Of a stretch of 64,000 bases of DNA, positions 23,966-36,119 are shown piece after piece. Position numbers and translations under genes: made by a program. This DNA comes from Campylorhamphus procurvoides (lineage: Eukaryota; Chordata; Aves; Passeriformes; Dendrocolaptidae), in assembly GCA_013396655.1 (NCBI GenBank), contig WBMV01008225.1, positions 469,928-533,927 of the forward strand. The letters are read 5' to 3'. Within the stretch, counting starts at the first letter, position 1; each line of letters begins with the position of its first letter. Under the pieces are notes generated by a model that had not been told where the DNA came from, searched no databases, and was given only the letters and a program-made list of their open reading frames with translations.

Positions 23966-26900
23966 TTGATTGAGAGTTGTTTTAAAACTGTGTACAGCAT
24001 AGCATAAATGCTAGAGAATCTTAGGAAAAACTTGGATTTTACCCATTAGTGTTTATTATAACCTTTGTGTTTGAAATGGAAAAAAAGATTTTTTACTTTC
24101 TCCTTTACTCTTCTTCAGACCATAGAACCATTTCTAAAACATTATGTATGAAAGCCCAACTCCACTGAGGCCTGTAGCAAATATCCCATTGATTTCATTG
24201 AAACCAAGATTTTCCCCAAATTTATAAAGTGCTGAGCGCTACTAAACCATAATGCACACCCAAAATGCCAGTGGTTTCTTTTCAGGGATTGGCAAAAACG
24301 CTGTTGCTAGATCACGGGGTATTAAACCACTGTTTCTGTTGTCAGATATCCAGTAGAACCATTGTTGCTATGCAGAGGAATATTATTAAACACTCCACTC
24401 CCAAAGCTGTTCTTAATGTCAAATGGAAAGTGTACCTTTTTACACACTGCTTTGGGGTTCAAATATATTTGCCTGTTCACAGTGTCTTGGAATTTACCTT
24501 TTATTAATACAGAAGATTAATCTGCAATTGCCTAAAAGTGTCAGTATTGTCTTTCAGTTTGGTTTCAAAATATCCAAATATCTCATATTTTGTGTAAAAT
24601 AATCAACCTCTGAAGATCTGATATGAGCATCTCCAAAGTGTTTCTGATTTGTTTCAGAAGAACTTTGTCTAGGAGTAGAAGTATAAGAATTCTTGGTTCT
24701 AAGACTTTCAGTGAAGACAGTTAACTGTTTCTGATTATAAGGTATGAAACCTTCCTAGGAACAGACATAATTTTGTATAGATTGCTGTACATTTCAGAAA
24801 GTGCTACTGTCCATCACTTCTGAATTGATGTAAATATAAACTGTTCAATGAAAATCAAAGAGTCTGTATTTGATACCAACTTCAGTCTGTACTGATCTGC
24901 CCAAGAACTGAGCACTCTTCTTGTCACAGACTGGAAATGCCAAAGGAAACATGGAGCTGTCGTAGTGGATGTGCTTCCAAACAGTTTGATAGGACACGTG
25001 AAATAGATGTAGATGCACTGCAGCTGACACAGTTAAGTCTTGTTAATGTTTTGTGTTTTTTCTTGGGTATACTTTGATTGCCCAAAATTACAGGCCTTCT
25101 AAGGATATTTTCAAACCAAATTGCTTTTTGTAAAGGATCAGCTCACAGACTATGCAGTTCATCTTCTGTCTCCACATTAAAATGGATTTGTATGTTTCCA
25201 TCACTGGATTAGAGATTACTTCCTGCAGTGACTTAATGTAGAAGGGAGGCTCCTTAAAGATGTAGTTCTCCTTACAGTCAAAAGATGGTAGTACAATTTC
25301 TATTCCAAGCAGTCCAGCAACACAGGGAAATAGCTGTGCATCCATTGTTTGCATTTACAGGAAGGGATATGGCAAGAAAAGGGAGAGGCTCTGTAGATGA
25401 GATCACAACAGCCAGTTGTTTGTCAGGCACTGGTTGTGACCATGAGCCTCTCAGTCTGAATATGGCCAAGATGGCCAGGTTTAATTGACTAGCACAGCCA
25501 TCAAGCCACCTGGTGCCAGCATGGACGTTTGTAGTGAAGGGTTTACTGAAAGGCTTAGGGGGTTAAGGGAGCATGAAATGAAAATGTCCTTCTCATCATC
25601 TCTGATGTTTTATAAGTCACTAAAAGCAGCAACTGGTGTAATTAAAGTAGCAAGTTTAATTAGACCTAACTATTGATTAGTATAATGTTAATCACAAAGT
25701 ATTTTATAGTGAACTGCAGATATTCATAGCAAGAAAAGGGTGCTTCTGTGGAAAACAGTACTTGAGTTTCCTTAATTTAAAAAGGAGAAAAGCTGCCATG
25801 CACTAACTGCACAGAGATCTAAGACAGGCTGTTCCCTGCAAAATGTGTGCTCTTTCCACCACATGTTATTTTCTAGGAATTCTAAGCAACTAAGATGCTG
25901 ATGTTAAAGAAAATGAACCATTTATCTGTTGGGTTTTTTTTTTTCACTATCCAATTTCAATCCCATTTTTTCTGTAATGAATCCTGTTAGAGCAGTTATT
26001 TGCTTGGGCATACTGCTGATTGCAGCAGAATCTGGAAAACTTATTTTACACAAGGGATACATGATGTTCTTCAGCCAAGTAGGATCAGTGAGGATTTAAT
26101 ATTCCCAGCACATAGATATTTAGATGCATATGGGGCTCTGTCTGAGCTGAGAAAGCAAGAATATGGCTGCACACAGCGTGTGCAGAAATTATGATAGAAC
26201 ATTTGTATCTGTGAATAATACAGTGTCTCTGTACTCACTGAAGTGCTACTGTGTGTCTGCTTAGAAATAAGACTAATAATTTGAGGCGAGTGCTCTGCTT
26301 TCAGATGCGTAATATCTGCTTCAAGAATTTGGGTTCTGCACTGCAGTGCCTGTAAAAACCATGCTTTGTTCTAACAGGTTAAGCTTAGGCACCAGAATTA
26401 GGCATTGTATTGAGTCAAGTACAGGCTCAGCATTGAAGTAACCAAAAGAAATCAGTGAGTACAGGAGTTTTTCCAAATTTTCTTGCTTTCAGGAACCAAA
26501 GTGCCATTGAAAGTCACACATTATCACATTTTTCTATGAAGGACTCCCTCATGAAGGATATAATGAGAGATATTGCCAAAAAAGCCATGCAGATCAAGGC
26601 AGATGCCCCTCTCTGGAGTAGATATGAGAGCATTATGCTGCAAAACCAAGTGTTTATTTCCTGTTCCCTGATTTCAGGCTCAGCCTGAGGACAAGAGGAA
26701 GTTTGTGACTCTTAAGAGTCAAAATATTAGTTCCAGGCACTAGGATTATCTGAGAGCTGTCTACATAATTCTCTGTATTATCTAGGAAAAATTTTTGTAG
26801 GATCAGACTGCCACCCTTGGTTCCTATCCACCAAGCCAGAACCTGTTCATCTCTAGAAATCAAGAAAGGCTCTGTGCATGAAAAAAAGACTTCTGTAAAA

Positions 26901-28243
26901 CCTGAAGGAAAGAAAAGATACTGCTAATTAATAATGCACATCCTTGCAGCTCTTTCCTCCCTTTGCCAGTGATCTAGGTCTTAATTTGCAGTGGTTTCTG
27001 CAAAATTCTAGTCATCTCTGGGAATTTATTTTTTCAGGCATGGCATAGCATGTGGTTCCTAAATTATAAGTAATCCACTCAAATAGCTGATGTGGACTGG
27101 AGTGCTGGAAAAGATTGCTGACAAGTGTTTTGAATGAGTGCTTTCTTCATTTCCAGTTCACTTGGAACCCCCACATGCCCAGAAAGTTACTCAATTCATT
27201 CTAAATTGGAGTTAAAGCCATAAAGAGATCTAACCAGCTGAATGCGTCAGTCACATTGGAATATAATTCTCTTGGTAGATAATTTTGGGTTGTCTGTTTT
27301 AACTTGTTTCCTTGTATTTAGCAAGTATAAAGACATTCCAAGTAAGTAGTGCTGTAGAAAGCTCCCTCTGGATGTTCCTGGAGTCTGGAGACATCCATTT
27401 CATTTCAGAACTTCTGGGGCACAAATGGTGTTAGAGCAGGCGACAAAATGTCTCCATGCTGACTTGATGACTCAGGAGAGCTAAAGGTAATTATTTCTTG
27501 TTCTTTTTTGGGCTCCATGTCTAAAAGGGCTAAGTGGAGAGTTGTGAATGCTGGTTATGGTGATAGTGTCAAGGTATTAAAATGCAGCAAGAATAGGGAA
27601 GATAGACAAGGCAAGGACTAATATGTGCCACCCATCAGCTGTTCATTTGTTTTCCAGAGAAAAAATGTTTGACGTTCCCTTTACAGGTGCATCTTCCCCT
27701 GTATGTACCAACACCTCAGTTTCACCTGGTGTCCCTTACCTGATGGCCTATAGTAACTGTAAGCAAACCAAACAATTTTATTTAATAGTAAAGGCAGGGT
27801 AGACCACTTCAAACAGGACACTGCATGTACTGTGTTCAAGAGGCTTTTGCTAGATATACTGGCATAAAAATTTGTCCAGATGTGGTTGAAATACCTGATG
27901 GCTGTTAAAGGCAGCACTGAAGAACAGGGTTTCCATGTGACAAAATCCACAAGACAACTAAGAAGCCATGCTATGCCTGTCGGATACAGTGCTCTCTGAC
28001 CATGAGAGATATTCAACAGCACTTTTTCTCTCTTCCAGAATTGTGTCAATAGATGCAATCCAGGTCTTAGCACAGAAATATGGAAATTCAGATAATTTTC
28101 TGACTGAAATAGAAACCCCCTGTTCTATGGAAGCTTTCAGAATTGTTTCCACTTTTCAATTACAATGTTCATGATTGTGTAACAGAATTTCCTGCCTTTC
28201 TGGATAAGATAGTGAGGCACAGGTGGGGCTATCACCTTTCATT
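23966..28243. other. Non-coding unique DNA
   Basis: No gene is recognised. A 130-codon minus-strand frame at 27681-28073, directly left of the CR1 copy, is rich in aromatic and Leu residues and matches no family. It has no clear splice context and is regarded as chance. A match of 12/14 to the CTCF core lies at 25506-25519 (CCACCTGGTGCCAG); it is weak evidence only. Confidence 0.55.
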
Positions 28244-29040
28244 TCAATGGGCCAAGGACAACTGTAAGAGGTTCAATAAGGCAAACTGCTGAGTCCTGCA
28301 CTTCAGTCTCAACAAACCCATCTGTGCCACAGGCTGGGGGAAAAGTGGCTGGAAAGTGGCTCAGCAGAAAAGGATCTGGGGGTGCTATTTGAGAGCCAGC
28401 TGAATAGGAGCCATCAGTGTGCCCAGCTGGCCAAGAAGGCCAATGGCATCCTGACATGTATCAGAAATAGAGTAGTCAGCAGGACCAGGACAGTGATTGT
28501 CCCTCAGTACTGGGCACTGGTGAGGCCACACCTCGAGTGCTGTGCCCAGTTCTGGGCCCCTCATTACAAGAAAGACATTGAGGTGCTGGAGCATGTCCAG
28601 AGAAGGGCAATGGAGCTGGTGATGGGTCTGGAGCACAGATCTGATGAGGAGTGGCTGCAGGAGCTGGAGTTGTTTAGCCTGGAGAAAAGGAGGCTCAGGA
28701 AGGACCTTATCACTCTGCAACTGCCTGAAAGGAGTCTGTGGCAAGGTGGAGGTCAGTCTCTTCTCTCAGGCAGTTAGTGACAGGATGGGAGGAAATGGCC
28801 TCAAGTTGTGCAATGGGAGGTCAGGTTCGGTCTTATGAAAAATTTCTTCATTGAAAGAGTGTTTAAGCACTGGAACAGGCTGCCCAGGGAAGTGGTAGAG
28901 TTACCATCTCTGGAAGTGTTCAAAAAATGAGTAGATGAGGCGCTTAGTTCTACCGTTTAGTGGGTATGGTGGTATTTGGTCAAAGGTTGGACTTGAGATC
29001 TTGAAGGTCTTTTCCAACCTTAATGATTCTGTGATTTCTG
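28244..29040 (+). mobile_element. CR1 LINE fragment with ORF2 remnant
   Basis: This plus-strand CR1 copy runs from the late ORF2 region to the very 3' end. The 131-codon frame at 28382-28777 carries the C-terminal ORF2 signature: [11 protein letters not shown], then [27 protein letters not shown] and [13 protein letters not shown]. The protein then continues in a different frame (from about 28720), so at least one frameshift has broken it. The 3' end has the diagnostic GGTCTTTTCCAACCTTAATG followed by ATTCTGTG and a degenerate second 8-mer. Reverse transcriptase and endonuclease domains are missing through 5' truncation, so the copy cannot move by itself. It resembles CR1 families that are abundant in modern birds. 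Confidence 0.95.
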
Positions 29041-32000
29041 TACTGCTATAACTCTTCAATTTCAGATAGTCATTGACAGATTTTACTCTTCTGGTATCGT
29101 TATCTTAATACAGCCTCCTGTGCTGTATCTGTATAGATGCAGTGAAGCTTCTTTCTACTCTGTCCTCGACCTACAAAGCAGATCCAGATTGCTGTATAAC
29201 ATTCTCCTTTTGATGTTAAGTGGCAATTTTTCGAGTAGGATCAATTTATTTGATTTGCTGTTGTAAGAGAAAATCTGAAAGCGTTTGTAGTATTATGGAT
29301 TGAAAGAAGAAATGCTATCATGTTATCATGCAATCTTTGTGATTAGAAACTTACAGACCCACCACCTTTATGGAGCAAGGAGAATCATCAAGTTACAAGT
29401 AAATAGTAGACCTAGGAGACTGTTTCAGATTCAAGACAACCTTGACATGAACACAGGCAACTCAGGGGGTTCTTGACATTCTGATATAGTAATGTTTGAC
29501 TCAGTAAATTTGGGACCATTCTCAAATATTTCTTGAAAAAACAATCTTAAATTACAAGAACTATGGATTTTGTGTAGGAAAACAAGGCAAGTCATCCTGG
29601 CTGGATGGGCTATTGAATTCCTGTGTTGGCCTTTTGCAGGTCTGTTAATTCCTTCTCTAGATCCCTCAGCCCTCTTTGAAATAGACAGACTTTTGTTTAG
29701 CTAGTCACAAGGTTTATTTGAGGTGAGGCACCTTGTTTAGAGATGGTGCTTTGCATCTTGCATTGTCATAACATGTAATTTCACAAAGCAGTCTATGTTC
29801 CACTCTCCAGGCAGTTGAACATCATCTCTGCTTCTCACCCTAGGGAGTGACTAGTTCATTGGCCATGTCATGCAATCATATCACAAAAACCTTGGGGACT
29901 GTCAATGTTTAATCTGCCCTTAATGAAGCCTGCCAGATCAGTTTACACTATTTGTCACTATTTTCTGGCCTGCCTGCCAGAGCCTTGGCAATGATTTGTG
30001 CTTCTAAAACAAGGAAAAAAATAGGCAGGCCTGCAGTTGTGAGCATTAACTAAAATTGAAACACTTGACAAACCCAGGCAGACATCCACGTTTGATCTGT
30101 TTCCTATGTGTTCTAGGCTAGGTGAAATCTGTTTAGTTTTAATCCCCATAATGACTATTTTCTTGGCTGAACTCAGGCAAGATCCATGCATGGACTGAGG
30201 CCAGATGTAGGGCCTGCCTACTCTCTGGAGTAGACAAGAGTTCAGGAACCCTCAGTCTGGAAAAATCACAATGGAGTGCAGGCTTGTGCACAGAACTGTG
30301 GCTTGTTAGTGACCATGCACAGAGCCAGATTGTGTATTTCTGCACTGAACTGCCCAGCATTTCTGGTTTATGAGTCAGTATGCAGATCCCTGCTAGCTCA
30401 GGTGGCCCTGCTCCCACATTTGTAGACATGGCCTTAAATACCTAATGGCCACCTTAAACACCTCAGGCAGGAATGTCAGCCTTCAAAACCTGCCACTTAA
30501 CCCAAGTGTCTGGAGATGCTAAGCAGCAGCAAGAGCTGAACAGCTGGGCATCTCTCATACCTTGGCATGTCAGAATCCTCACAGAAGACACACTGTGCCT
30601 GTCTTCTCTGAAGCGGCTAATCTGGCAGAGCTCAGAAAGCACCTGTTGAACCCCAGCAAAGTAGCTCCTGCCATCAGGGGCACAGAAACCTGATTCTGCA
30701 CCTAGTGAACAGCCAATTACTGCGGCAGGGATTGGACTTTCAAGGTTAGTGCCTTAAACAATAGCCTGACTACAGGCGATGCAGTGGTCTTTGCTCTCTC
30801 CCTCACTCCCTTTTGTTATTTACTAATATCAGGACAATTTCAGGAGGATTCCTACCTTAGAATAACCTAAAAAGGTATGATTAAATAAGGGAATGTCAGC
30901 TGCTAGTAGATTTGACCCCAAATCTGTCATGTCTTGAGTACTGTAATTGGCTCTCATGTCTTCCTCAGTCAGCTTTTTTAAGAAAGGGAATTTAACTCAG
31001 AATGGGTATGTATGAATCCCGTCTGGAGATTGGCATTCTGCTATGGTCCAGATGAGGATACCAAGTTCATGGAGAGAGTTTAAGATCTTAGCATTTACAG
31101 TAGATAAGTTAGGCAGCTCTGTGCTAATATGCTGACTTTTGTGGGTGTCATTCCTGTGGATTGCTTAAGTATAGAACTCTTGGCAGGAGAATCTGCAGAC
31201 TGCAAGGCACCTTGTGGTTAGGAGCTGACACCCCTGCCTGTGCCTCTTTGGGAATCTGTCTCTGCCTTTATTTACTGCTAAGCTTTCTTTTCCTCATCCA
31301 AAGCATGCCAATCCTAGCAGATAGGAGGCAGAACTTTTTTTCTGTAATAGGACTATGGGAGAAAAGAGACTGCAGTATCAAAAGTAATATAAATCTGATG
31401 AGCAGTCAGTACCCTAGAACAAGTAGCTTGTCTATGTAAAAGCCTAGCATGGAGTTAAGTGAAGTGGCATGTCAACTAGAGATTTCTTTTGGAATAAGTG
31501 ATGCAATATTGTACAAAGGGTTTCTGTTGACACTTCTATCTATCTATCTATCAGTAAAGCCATATGTAATGTGTTGCTAATGTATTTTTTCATTGACCTG
31601 ATGTAATGACGTGGGAAAAGGTGGAAAACATAATAAATATTGATAGAATGGGTGGAAGACATTTTAAATAATCACTGAAAGTCTGACTTTCTCATCTGTA
31701 TGGTAGTCTGTAGGGCTGCTCTCATGTTCCATGATGTGTGCCAAACAATGTGCAGGTCATAACAGCTCAATTACATTTTTTTCTGAATCTATTCACCGAG
31801 AGGCCATTATTGCAGATCTTGGGCTGTCAAGAGAAGCTTGGACTCCTAGAGTGAGCTAACTCCCTGCTGGAAGGAAACTAACAGCAAGTTCACAGGTTAC
31901 AGCTGCATCTCTGTGTGCCTGAGTCCTGCTATGAATGCAAATCTTTCTTTTGTTAATCTTAACTGCCTTCTCAGCAGTATCTCAGCCAGGCCTCTTACAG

Positions 32001-34499
32001 CATGATTGGAGTTTGGGGTAAGAAATGCAAGTGCTGGATGTTAACTTACTGGAAGCACACTGGTACTAGTGAAATGTCCCCTCCTGAGGTTGGTGCCCAA
32101 ACACCCTGTCCTTTGCTTGAGGAAGCCACAAGTGTCCATGAATTGGAAATACACAGAATATCTACACAGATAAATGGAAAGGGATCCAAGTTCATGCTGC
32201 TTCCACTCTGAGCTGGCTAGATGTTACTTAGCTCAGTCCAGAAGTCATGTAACCATGTTGGCTCTCACTGTGCTGGGCTTTTCTGTGTTGGGAGACTTGG
32301 CACAGCTATGAAAAGTACTTGAGCCTTCTCATTTTATGTCAGATGTTTGATTTTATTTTTTTTTAAATAAGCTATTAGCTTCATTGCTTTACCTTGTTAT
32401 AATATTAATTTTTCAATTTGTCCCTGTTGCTGTCTTTGTGCAATGTACTCTTTGAAGTTCAAGGTTTTGCATAACAAAATGTCAGAACTATATGAGTTTA
32501 AGTGACAGCTTAGCTTTTTCTAATCTGTTTAAGGAATCTTTTAATTTTATTGCTTTTCTTTTTGAATATACTGTCTTTTGTAGGGCCACTAATTACATGT
32601 TTCACTAGAAATTGTCTAATTATTCTGTAATTTTGCATGTAAGATTAATTCATGTGTAGATGTAGATGTTTTGTTGAAAACAATTTCTAATTATTTTTTT
32701 AATTTAGTTTAGAAAGCAAAAGATTGTAACACATTGTGGGTGTATGTCCTGTGGATAGAATATGAGAACTCTGGGGTTCAAAAGTCAAATGTTAGAGGTG
32801 CCTCACTTCTGTGTAATGTTTATCTAGGAAAGTGATATTTGATAAATCAGACTGGTTTCAGTCAAGTAAGTTTTAAACTATATTGTTCTGATACTGAACT
32901 TCCTCAAACCCAGTGGAAATTAACACCATGCATCAAATCCCCTTTGTTTTTCTATGCAAAAGAGAAACAATGTTAATGCTTTCACATCTTCATACAATAC
33001 TTGATTTTCACAAACGAAAAGGTGTGTGTGCACAGCCTCTGACAAAATCCTACTCTGTGTAATTGTCAGAATGAATGACCCGTATAGGTCAATTTTGGGT
33101 ATTCAGTGCAATTTATGAAGCAATTTTCTTCTTTGATTTAAAAGTCCAGAGACTTCTGCACAGTACAAGGAAACCCCTTTGAGGGATTTAGTATTAGAGA
33201 ATGTCCCATGACTTGTGTCACCAGGAAGTTTTTTGTGAAACCCTGGTCTTGAACACCTGCTTGGAGAAGCCAGATCCCAAACAACACTTCATCCTCCGGC
33301 AGCATGAGTTTCCTTTGTCAGAGTATCTCCACTACACAAGAAAGGAAGATAAATGCTGAAGTACTGCTTCATGCCTTCTTTGTCCCACCTGGAGAGCTCC
33401 TTTGCATGGGGGAGTGTAGGGGGACCTAGCTTAAGTGTGGGAAAAATGTTCTGTAGGCCAAGTGCTCTCTCTTGTTCAGCTTCTGAATAGGAGTAGAGAT
33501 GAAAAATCTGGTTCATGCTAATAAGAGTTGCTATGTTGACAGGTCAGGAAAGAGATCAATCCCCTGAGTCACAACACGGATATCTCTAGAGGTAGGGTTT
33601 TAGTTTCCCAATAATATTGTTCAAACTGAAATCACCCATTTTGTGTAGAGTTAAACAGGTAGCTTTGCCTTCTTAACCATTTGATTTTTGATTAGTATTA
33701 TCAGTAAAAGGGTTATCTGCAAGGGTGGCTGCAGATAGGGGAGAGAAGGGAGACATGTACCTACCTGTTTCACAGGGGTCACAAAATATCTGTGTCATGA
33801 TGTCATTCCTGACCCAGGCAGGTGACTTAGAAGGCAAAGCTCCCTCACCCTGCCCAGCCCCATTACTGGGTCCCTTGCATCTCCCTGTCCCCAATGCAAT
33901 CTGACAGACCTGCCCAGCCCACCATGGCTGTGGGCAGGTTTGTCTCCTCTGAGCTGAGAGGCAAGTCCTACAAACAGCAGTGTGCCTTTTCTGCTTCTGC
34001 TCCGCTGCGCACTATGCCTCACTGACTCACGCAGCTCCTTTCAGGCACTTGCTCGAGCTTTAACATAGCATGATTTCATAGTGTAGGGTAAGTGACTCTG
34101 AAGCCGATATTTCAGTCTTGAATGGGGTAGATATAAGTGGTATTTGGGCTCACATCATTAACTGAGGTTCTGGTTGATGGAAGAATAAACACGCAGAGAA
34201 AAACTCGACTCTGCAAGATGCAGTATTGATTGCTGAGCCATGATGTCAAGTATATGCTTCCCTTCCTCCTTGCTTCCCACAAGTGCTAAATAATAGACCT
34301 TGTTTACTGGCATTTACAAATTATTTTGTCTTTGTGGCTGATGCAATGATATGCCCCCTTACACTCATTTAACTTGTAACACCATTTGGATGTTTTTTTA
34401 TCCTATATTTCTAATGCAGTTTTTAAATAACTATATTTATTGCCCCCCAGACAGATCAGTTCTTATTTTATAATGAGAATTTCAGGGTTACATTAATTT
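29041..34499. other. Non-coding unique DNA
   Basis: No gene is recognised. It holds a short (TATC)4 tract at 31537-31552 and a very AT-rich stretch at about 32340-32720 with many TAAT and ATTA motifs, of the kind often seen in conserved non-coding elements. CpG frequency rises modestly at 33.9-34.1 kb, where TGACTCA (an AP-1 type site) lies close to TGCGCA (an NRF1-like half-site). Open frames stay below 100 codons without motifs. Confidence 0.5.
31537..31552. repeat. (TATC)4 microsatellite
   Basis: Four perfect TATC units preceded by TC. A short tetranucleotide repeat read directly. Confidence 0.85.
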
Positions 34500-34532
34500 T
34501 AAAGAGAATCTAGGCCATATACATTATGTAAG

Positions 34533-34546
34533 GTTGCCATAGTAAC
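34533..34546. promoter_or_regulatory. Full-consensus RFX X-box
   Basis: GTTGCCATAGTAAC fits the RFX consensus GTNRCC-N(0-3)-RGYAAC at every defined position, with a 2-nt spacer. RFX factors bind such imperfect palindromes in promoters of cilium and some immune genes. The long motif makes a chance hit in 64 kb uncommon but not negligible given the degenerate positions. Which gene it might serve is unknown. Confidence 0.5.
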
Positions 34547-34669
34547 AGTTTCTCTGAGGGGAAAACCGACTGTCTGTAGTTTCCACAGAAACCACTCCCC
34601 ACTGAGACAGGTGCCTCCAAGGGAAGTGAAGGGAATATAAATGAGAGAGAGAAAAAGACGCGCACAGAT

Positions 34670-34679
34670 GTCATATGAC
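34670..34679. promoter_or_regulatory. Palindrome GTCATATGAC, M-box-like
   Basis: A perfect 10-bp palindrome whose core fits TCAYRTGA, the extended E-box preferred by MiT/TFE and related bHLH-Zip factors. It lies 124 bp from the X-box. Binding is a motif-level inference. Confidence 0.35.
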
Positions 34680-35586
34680 CTCTGCGGCATCCCTGCACTG
34701 TCGCAAATTCAACTGAGCATTTCTGGGTTTATTTTTAGTTTGTTGTTTTTGATTGCACGAGTGGCACCTTCTCTTGTCGTGTAAAGTCTGGCCACCCTTC
34801 CCACACATGGAACTGGTTTTGCAGCTGGAGGTACGGCGATGCTCCACCTTGGCACTGAACTGACCACATCAGACTCTAAAGTCCAGTGCTCTAGGAACCA
34901 CTGCGCGTGGGAGAATTTAAATGGTAAAAGAGAATTCCCCCCTTTTTTATTAACTTTTCTTTTTTTTCCTGAAAGAAGTCAGCAAAGACAAACAGGTATG
35001 GAAATACTTCCTTCCAGAGAGGAACCAGGAAGGAGTTCTTTTCGGGTAGAAGCATACGTTGCTAGGAGAAATGTATTCTGAAAGATTGAGATGTAGGGAA
35101 AAAAAATTAATGCAAGCTCTAGGATTTGTTAACTGAGATAAAAACGGAGAAATTTCTTTAATTACTTTAATGTCACTGAGGCAAGTACAGATTAACATTT
35201 CTGAAATCCTTTTGCACTTTTTTTTTTTTACAAACAGTGTTTATTTGTTTTATTTTTTTTTTCAAGGGGAATAAAACCGTGACTTTCATTCAAGGCTTAG
35301 TGCAGCCATAACTACAGATTAACGCGCTGGCTACTTCATCTTCATCCTGTCATCTCTCTGCTGTTTTATGGGGAAAGCAGGCTGACATGGTTATTAAATC
35401 TGGCAGCTGTGTTGTATGCACATGGGAAGCAAGCAGAGCACAGCATATAGAAAATGAGTAGCTTTCAGATAACAGCCTTCGTTTCACTGCTGCAAGACTT
35501 GAAAGGCAGCCTAAAAAGCACTTTCTCTTCTTTGTAATCACCAGTCGCTGGATCAGTGCGCAAATATCACAAATACAGTTGCAAAT

Positions 35587-35594
35587 GTAAGTAT
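35587..35594 (+). other. Strong splice donor GTAAGTAT
   Basis: The intronic positions +1 to +8 are fully complementary to the 5' end of U1 snRNA. The exon side (AAT) is poor. No matching acceptor with a clear pyrimidine tract was found just upstream, so if real it ends a first exon starting within the block at 34.5-35.6 kb. Confidence 0.25.
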
Positions 35595-36053
35595 TCCTTG
35601 CCTGTGTGGTGCTTTCAGATTGCTAATTAAGGTTTCTACCTCAGTCTTCTGCTTGAAAAAGCAGCGAGATGAAAGCTGAAAACATCCTGACAGGGAAAGC
35701 TTCTCTGCAGTATTGTTCTGGCTTTCAGTGGAAGAGCTACTGAGGGAAAGGGATGCATGAAAGCTTTCCAGAACAAGTAGTTTGCAGTTGTGTTGATTTT
35801 GGGGATGTCTGCTTGCCATGTTGTCTGTGAGGAGAGAAGTCAAGCAAATGCAGGAGGTGCTTATAGAGAGATGTTTTTCTGCTTAGATTAGATAGTATTA
35901 GATATACAGCAAAAAAGATCCTTCAGCAGTAATAGGCAGCTTGTGAGTGCATAGGAGAGAAATCTTCCCTGGTATTTTTCATCTGGAATATTTTCTTTAA
36001 AAATCCATAAATGCAGACCTGGACTTCTCATTAGGAAACTCGACAGTACCTTA

Positions 36054-36119
36054 TTATCAGAACCGCAAACAAATAGTCATCGTAAGGGGCACCAGTAAGT
36101 CTGCATCTGACCTGATAAG
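36054..36119. promoter_or_regulatory. GATA-RUNX-GATA motif cluster
   Basis: TTATCAG (36054-36060, complement CTGATAA) abuts AACCGCA (36061-36067, complement TGCGGTT, a perfect RUNX site). A second CTGATAAG lies at 36112-36119. A GGAA core, an ETS-like half-site, lies at 36034-36037. Paired GATA and RUNX sites are typical of blood-cell and some other lineage enhancers. The abutting arrangement is seen directly; enhancer activity is inferred. Confidence 0.35.

Larger units (their letters stand above)
34500..35600 (+). promoter_or_regulatory. Possible regulatory block or promoter
   Basis: This block has more CpG than its flanks and several strong motifs within 150 bp. These are an RFX X-box (34533-34546), an E-box CAGGTG (34608-34613), a GGAATATAAATG TATA-like stretch near 34632-34643, and the palindrome GTCATATGAC (34670-34679). 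A splice donor that fits U1 at all eight intronic positions (GTAAGTAT, 35587-35594) lies about 0.9 kb downstream. Together they could mark an alternative promoter and first exon on the plus strand, or a distal enhancer. No coding frame of note is present. Function is inferred from motifs alone. Confidence 0.3.

Noticed and set aside
27681..28073. 130-codon minus-strand frame beside the CR1 copy
   Set aside because: Not CR1 on that strand, no recognised motifs, and no splice sites of note.
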